Below the pieces are notes generated by a model. That model made no database searches. It saw only the letters and a list, made by a program, of their open reading frames with translations, and was not told where the DNA came from. Positions 5,327-8,241 of a DNA stretch of 8,241 nt are shown one piece after another; within the stretch, counting starts at the first letter, position 1, and each line of letters begins with the position of its first letter. Where the stretch lies: the NCBI GenBank assembly GCA_003157055.1, contig PMIG01000106.1, positions 1 through 8,241 of the forward strand. Reading direction: 5' to 3'. The stretch comes from Bacteroidales bacterium (GTDB lineage: Bacteria > Bacteroidota > Bacteroidia > Bacteroidales > VadinHA17). Both the position numbers and the translations under genes were made by a program.

Positions 5327-7837
5327 TTAAAGATATTTCTTTATAATCTCTGCTAATTTTCCGGACTCGATTGGTTTGGATATATAATCATCGCATCCTG
5401 AACCAAGTGCTTCTTCCCTGTCCGCAACAGTGGCAAATGCAGTCTGTGCAATGATGGGAAGACCGGGTCGCATAGTTTTTATTTCTTTTGTGGCATCATA
5501 ACCGTTCACCAAAGGCATCTTTATATCCATCAGAACCAGGTCAATTGAAAGGTCATTTTTACATTGGTCTATTACATCTATCCCGTTTTTTGCCAGTAAT
5601 ACCCTTATATTCATTTTAGTCAATAAAATTCTGAGATACTCAAAATTAGAGACTTCATCTTCTGCTACTAATATTGTTTTTCCTCTGAAATTATAAACCT
5701 TCACATTTGTTGCATCATATGGTTTCCTTTCCTGTTCTCCTAATGGTAGAATCAAAGGAATATTGAAATAGAAAACTGAACCTTTCCCAGGTTCAGATTC
5801 AACCCAGATGTCGCCTCCAAACATTTCAATAATTCTTTTTGCAATTGAAAGTCCGATCCCTGTTCCGCCATATTTTCTTGTATGAGTATCATCAATCTGC
5901 CTGAAAATATTGAAAATAATCTCATGATACTTTTTATCGATGCCTATGCCTGTATCTTTAACATAGAATTTTAAGAATTCTTTATCATCTTTTATAATCC
6001 TGTTATAGCCAAAGGCAACCTGACCTTCATTAGTGAATTTAAGTGCGTTTTTCAGAAGATTGATTATAACCTGCATTAATCTTCCTCTATCAGTTTTAAT
6101 AATTAGCTCCTCTGCCCCGGGATCAATATTTAAAACAAATTCAATTCCGGTCTTGTTAGCTTTTAATATCTCACCCTTGATAATATCCCTGACTTCATTG
6201 AGAACTGAAGCTAATCGGACATTTTCATAACTGGTTTTTAATTGTCCGGTTTCGATCATTGAAATGTCAAGAATGTCTTCTACTAAACCCAGAAGATGAT
6301 TACCGCTGTTAAGAATGATCTTTGAGTTTGTAACTGTTTCCTGATCTTCTCCGGATTCAGCTATAAGGGTCGAGAATCCTATTATTGCGTTTAGCGGCGT
6401 TCTAAGTTCATGAGAAATATTTGCCAGGAATGCAGATTTAAGTTTATCACTTTCTTCAGCCCTCTCTTTTGATGCTATGAGTTCCTGGTATATTTTTTTT
6501 CTTTCAGTTATATCATTTGATACAGATAAAATGCCTTGATTGCCATCAGGCAAAATGATCATAGTCTCATATAATGCTATTTCACAATACGTTCCGTCTT
6601 TCCTTATGTCAGTAACTTCATGAATTAATGTTTTACCGGAAAGTATTTCCGCAATATGTTTTTCTATGGCCGCTTCATTGCCGGGTGAAGTAAACAATCT
6701 TATATTCCTGTTAAGTAATTCGTTACTATTATACCCTAAAGTTTTACAAAATGATGAATTGACCTCAATTATAGTTCCTTTTGCATCAATAAGAATTATT
6801 CCGACAGGCGATAATTCAAACATAATCCTGAATCGTTTTTCGCTTTCACGAAGAATATTTTCGAGTACTTTCCGCTTTTTTTCTTCTTTCAGGATTGTAC
6901 TGGCTTTAAGTGTCAGATAAAAATAAACTGTCATTGCCAGGATTACGAGAGTAAAAAGAATCAGCAGACGGTTTCGAAATGATGAGAGTGTTGCAAATAC
7001 TTCCTTTTCAGGTGTGAAAATCAGTATTGTCCAGTATGTATTCCGAAGGGAAACCCGGAAATACGAGGCTAATAATTTAACAGGTTTATTATGAATATCT
7101 ACAGTATCCCCGATGTAGCAGATAGCTGTACCCATCTTTCCTTTAATCGTTTTTTCGAAAAGAGAAAGAACTGATTGGTTTTTGCTATATATTTCCTTAA
7201 TTGATTTTCCAATATGCTCAGGTGTCGGATCGAATAATTCCATACCTGTCTCACTGATCATCAATCCATAGCCGGTTTCCCTGCTTTTTATATTTTTAAT
7301 GAAAATTTGACCAAGTTTGTCGACTGATATCAATATTGCCAGACTACCCTTATATTCATTTCCTGAAATAATTGGTATATGGAAGGCTATTGCCCTGTAT
7401 CCCTGAATTGAAACAAATACGTCGCTGACTGTTGGTTTCCTGGTTCCAATTACTTCCCTGACGTGCTTTTGATTTAATATGTCCTTACCAATTGTATTTT
7501 TTTCATAAGGGAATGTATACTTAATTATTCCCTTTGCATCTACCAGCGTTATAGCCTCTATCTGATCATAGTGGTTATAATAAAAGTTATTCAGCAGGTT
7601 TCTTCCTTCATCGTTAAGTTCGGAAATGGAATTAAGTTTCGACAGACCTATAAGTTCTTCCTGATAGTAACTGAAAAAACTCCCTATACTCATTGATGCC
7701 TGATTTGCAACGACAAATTGCTGATAGTTAAAATCATCCAGCGTTTTGTCCTTAACTTCTTTATATTCTGAATAAAAAAGGTAAGCAAATACTGCCAGTA
7801 ATACCGGTTCAATCAGAAACGATCTGAAAAGTTTCAT
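5327..7837 (-). CDS. Membrane-bound hybrid histidine kinase: Cache sensor-PAS-HisKA-HATPase-receiver
   Basis: 836 residues. A first membrane helix (about 8-23) and a second (about 290-309) bracket an extracytoplasmic sensor of roughly 260 residues with Cache-type features, including ITLVDAKGII near 96-105 and the IGKDI segment near 116-120. A PAS domain follows at about 332-448 (ending DITERK), then HisKA with phospho-acceptor H476 in SHELRTPLN. The ATPase has its N box at 591-602 (N593, N597), the G1 box DTGIGI at 628-633 and the G2 box GGTGIGL at 657-663. The C-terminal receiver (about 720-836) has acidic E726/D727, phospho-acceptor D771, T799 and K821. All catalytic residues look intact. 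There is no DNA-binding or HPt domain, so output goes to an unseen partner. The start is fixed by an in-frame TGA 9 bases upstream. Hand counts suggest a lower GC content than folD. The ligand is unknown; Cache domains often bind small organic molecules. Confidence 0.95.
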   Translation of the reverse strand: MKLFRSFLIEPVLLAVFAYLFYSEYKEVKDKTLDDFNYQQFVVANQASMSIGSFFSYYQEELIGLSKLNSISELNDEGRNLLNNFYYNHYDQIEAITLVDAKGIIKYTFPYEKNTIGKDILNQKHVREVIGTRKPTVSDVFVSIQGYRAIAFHIPIISGNEYKGSLAILISVDKLGQIFIKNIKSRETGYGLMISETGMELFDPTPEHIGKSIKEIYSKNQSVLSLFEKTIKGKMGTAICYIGDTVDIHNKPVKLLASYFRVSLRNTYWTILIFTPEKEVFATLSSFRNRLLILFTLVILAMTVYFYLTLKASTILKEEKKRKVLENILRESEKRFRIMFELSPVGIILIDAKGTIIEVNSSFCKTLGYNSNELLNRNIRLFTSPGNEAAIEKHIAEILSGKTLIHEVTDIRKDGTYCEIALYETMIILPDGNQGILSVSNDITERKKIYQELIASKERAEESDKLKSAFLANISHELRTPLNAIIGFSTLIAESGEDQETVTNSKIILNSGNHLLGLVEDILDISMIETGQLKTSYENVRLASVLNEVRDIIKGEILKANKTGIEFVLNIDPGAEELIIKTDRGRLMQVIINLLKNALKFTNEGQVAFGYNRIIKDDKEFLKFYVKDTGIGIDKKYHEIIFNIFRQIDDTHTRKYGGTGIGLSIAKRIIEMFGGDIWVESEPGKGSVFYFNIPLILPLGEQERKPYDATNVKVYNFRGKTILVAEDEVSNFEYLRILLTKMNIRVLLAKNGIDVIDQCKNDLSIDLVLMDIKMPLVNGYDATKEIKTMRPGLPIIAQTAFATVADREEALGSGCDDYISKPIESGKLAEIIKKYL

Positions 7838-7855
7838 AAATGGTCAGACTTGAAA

Positions 7856-7886
7856 CAAATCTACCCTAAAATTAGTAAATTTCATA
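7856..7886 (-). promoter_or_regulatory. Candidate Bacteroidota-type promoter for the hybrid kinase gene
   Basis: On the minus strand the complement of 7856-7863 reads TAGATTTG, an exact match to TAnnTTTG. Exactly 19 bases further upstream the complement of 7883-7886 reads TATG, one change from the preferred TTTG of the -33 element. This spacing and the position just before the ATG at 7837 fit a primary-sigma promoter with a very short leader of about 10-15 bases. Confidence 0.45.
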
Positions 7887-7933
7887 GTTGATCAGAAAAT
7901 GATTTTCCTAATCTGTAAACATAGAATATTGAC

Positions 7934-7944
7934 CTGGTTACCAG
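7934..7944. repeat. Short palindrome CTGGTTACCAG, possible operator
   Basis: The two 5-base arms CTGGT and ACCAG surround one T. A wider pair, GACCT at 7931-7935 and AGGTC at 7955-7959, partly overlaps it. The site lies about 50 bases upstream of the candidate kinase promoter, where a regulator could bind. The arms are short, so chance is possible. Confidence 0.25.
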
Positions 7945-8023
7945 AGTGATCTTAAGGTCAAAGGACTTTAGAAACTTTTATAAGGCAACTAAGATAATCT
8001 AAAGGGGGAGACAGGCCTGGTTC

Positions 8024-8033
8024 CACAATTGTG
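8024..8033. repeat. Perfect 10-base palindrome CACAATTGTG
   Basis: A perfect self-complementary decamer in the spacer between the kinase gene and the right-edge gene. It has no T tract and is too short to be a terminator. It could be a binding site for a dimeric regulator, or chance. Confidence 0.2.
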
Positions 8034-8095
8034 CATCTTACTCCGTCAATCGCCTTATGATATACTTTGCATTATTGATACCTTAATAGGTTCTA

Positions 8096-8241
8096 TTAGT
8101 TGCCAAAACTCAGTCCTTTAATGAATTCAAAAATTATACTTGCAAAACCTGTGACAAAAATGCCGGCAATGCAGATTAAAAGAGCTGACCGGGTCGGAAA
8201 ATCGCTTCTGAAATTTGCAATCGGATCATCATTTTTATTTA
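8096..8241 (-). CDS. nuoN: C-terminal end of a membrane protein, probably NADH-quinone oxidoreductase subunit N (partial)
   Basis: Forty-seven complete codons run in from the right edge to a TAA stop. They encode a polar loop (NKNDDPIANFRSDFPTRS) followed by one hydrophobic helix and a short tail ending GLSFGN. The helix core reads LLICIAGIFVTGFASIIF. The pattern of loop, final helix with a GIxxTG turn, and short cytosolic tail resembles the end of NuoN, a proton-pumping antiporter-like subunit of complex I. NuoN is usually the last gene of the nuo operon, which fits the gene-free spacer that follows. The gene name is an inference from a short fragment; another polytopic transporter cannot be excluded. 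The opposite strand is also open here (ATG at 8121) but lacks a leader signal and looks like the antisense of a membrane helix. Confidence 0.55.
   Translation of the reverse strand, partial: NKNDDPIANFRSDFPTRSALLICIAGIFVTGFASIIFEFIKGLSFGN

Larger units (their letters stand above)
7838..8095. other. Intergenic spacer upstream of the kinase gene
   Basis: A 258-base gap between two minus-strand genes. It holds the candidate kinase promoter at 7856-7886 and two short palindromes, 7934-7944 and 8024-8033. A 37-codon minus-strand stop-free frame at 7958-8071 has no ATG. I see no intrinsic terminator for the gene ending at 8096, and no tRNA or recognisable RNA. Confidence 0.6.

Noticed and set aside
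5276..5333. Inverted repeat TCTTTAATT / AATTAAAGA at the aroE-kinase convergence
   Set aside because: Nine almost all A/T bases with a loop of about 39 bases are expected by chance here, and it does not look like an intrinsic terminator.
8121..8241. Plus-strand open frame starting ATG and running off the right edge
   Set aside because: The opposite strand encodes a coherent loop plus membrane helix with a stop just beyond; the plus-strand product looks like its antisense and has no upstream promoter or ribosome site that I can see.

Overview
The window looks like ordinary chromosomal DNA from a Bacteroidota bacterium, probably a Bacteroidales or Marinilabiliales type. This rests on the ffh-folD junction, a PD40-type lipoprotein, the lack of strong Shine-Dalgarno sequences before the genes, candidate -7 boxes of the TAnnTTTG kind, and the protein flavour of AroE and the hybrid kinase. 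I see no mobile element, CRISPR array, tRNA or rRNA.

Layout from left to right. Positions 1-64 hold the last codons of ffh (signal recognition particle GTPase), followed after 9 bases by folD (74-946, +). A PD40/beta-propeller lipoprotein gene (964-1944, -) converges on folD with 17 bases between the stops. An AT-rich divergent spacer (1945-2278) follows; it carries a strong terminator-like hairpin that no visible gene explains. Next is a tight three-gene plus-strand cluster: a TPR protein (2279-3691), a ComA-type phosphosulfolactate synthase homologue (3717-4493) and aroE, shikimate dehydrogenase (4523-5275), with gaps of 25 and 29 bases. A large membrane-bound hybrid histidine kinase (5327-7837, -) converges on aroE. 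After a 258-base spacer with short palindromes and a candidate kinase promoter, the window ends in the C-terminal end of a minus-strand membrane protein (8096-8241), which resembles the last helix of NADH-quinone oxidoreductase subunit N.

How the genes relate. ffh-folD is a housekeeping pair joined by position rather than pathway. TPR-comA-aroE is probably one transcript. ComA enzymes and the shikimate pathway both draw on phosphoenolpyruvate, but no other sulfonate-pathway gene (comB, comC, sulfopyruvate decarboxylase) is in view, so the role of the ComA homologue is open. The kinase carries a Cache-type sensor, PAS, HisKA, HATPase and a terminal receiver with no DNA-binding output, so it must signal through a partner outside the window.

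I did not find a clearly new system. The points most worth a second look are the unexplained terminator between divergent genes, the ComA homologue with no pathway partners, and the low-GC orphan kinase.
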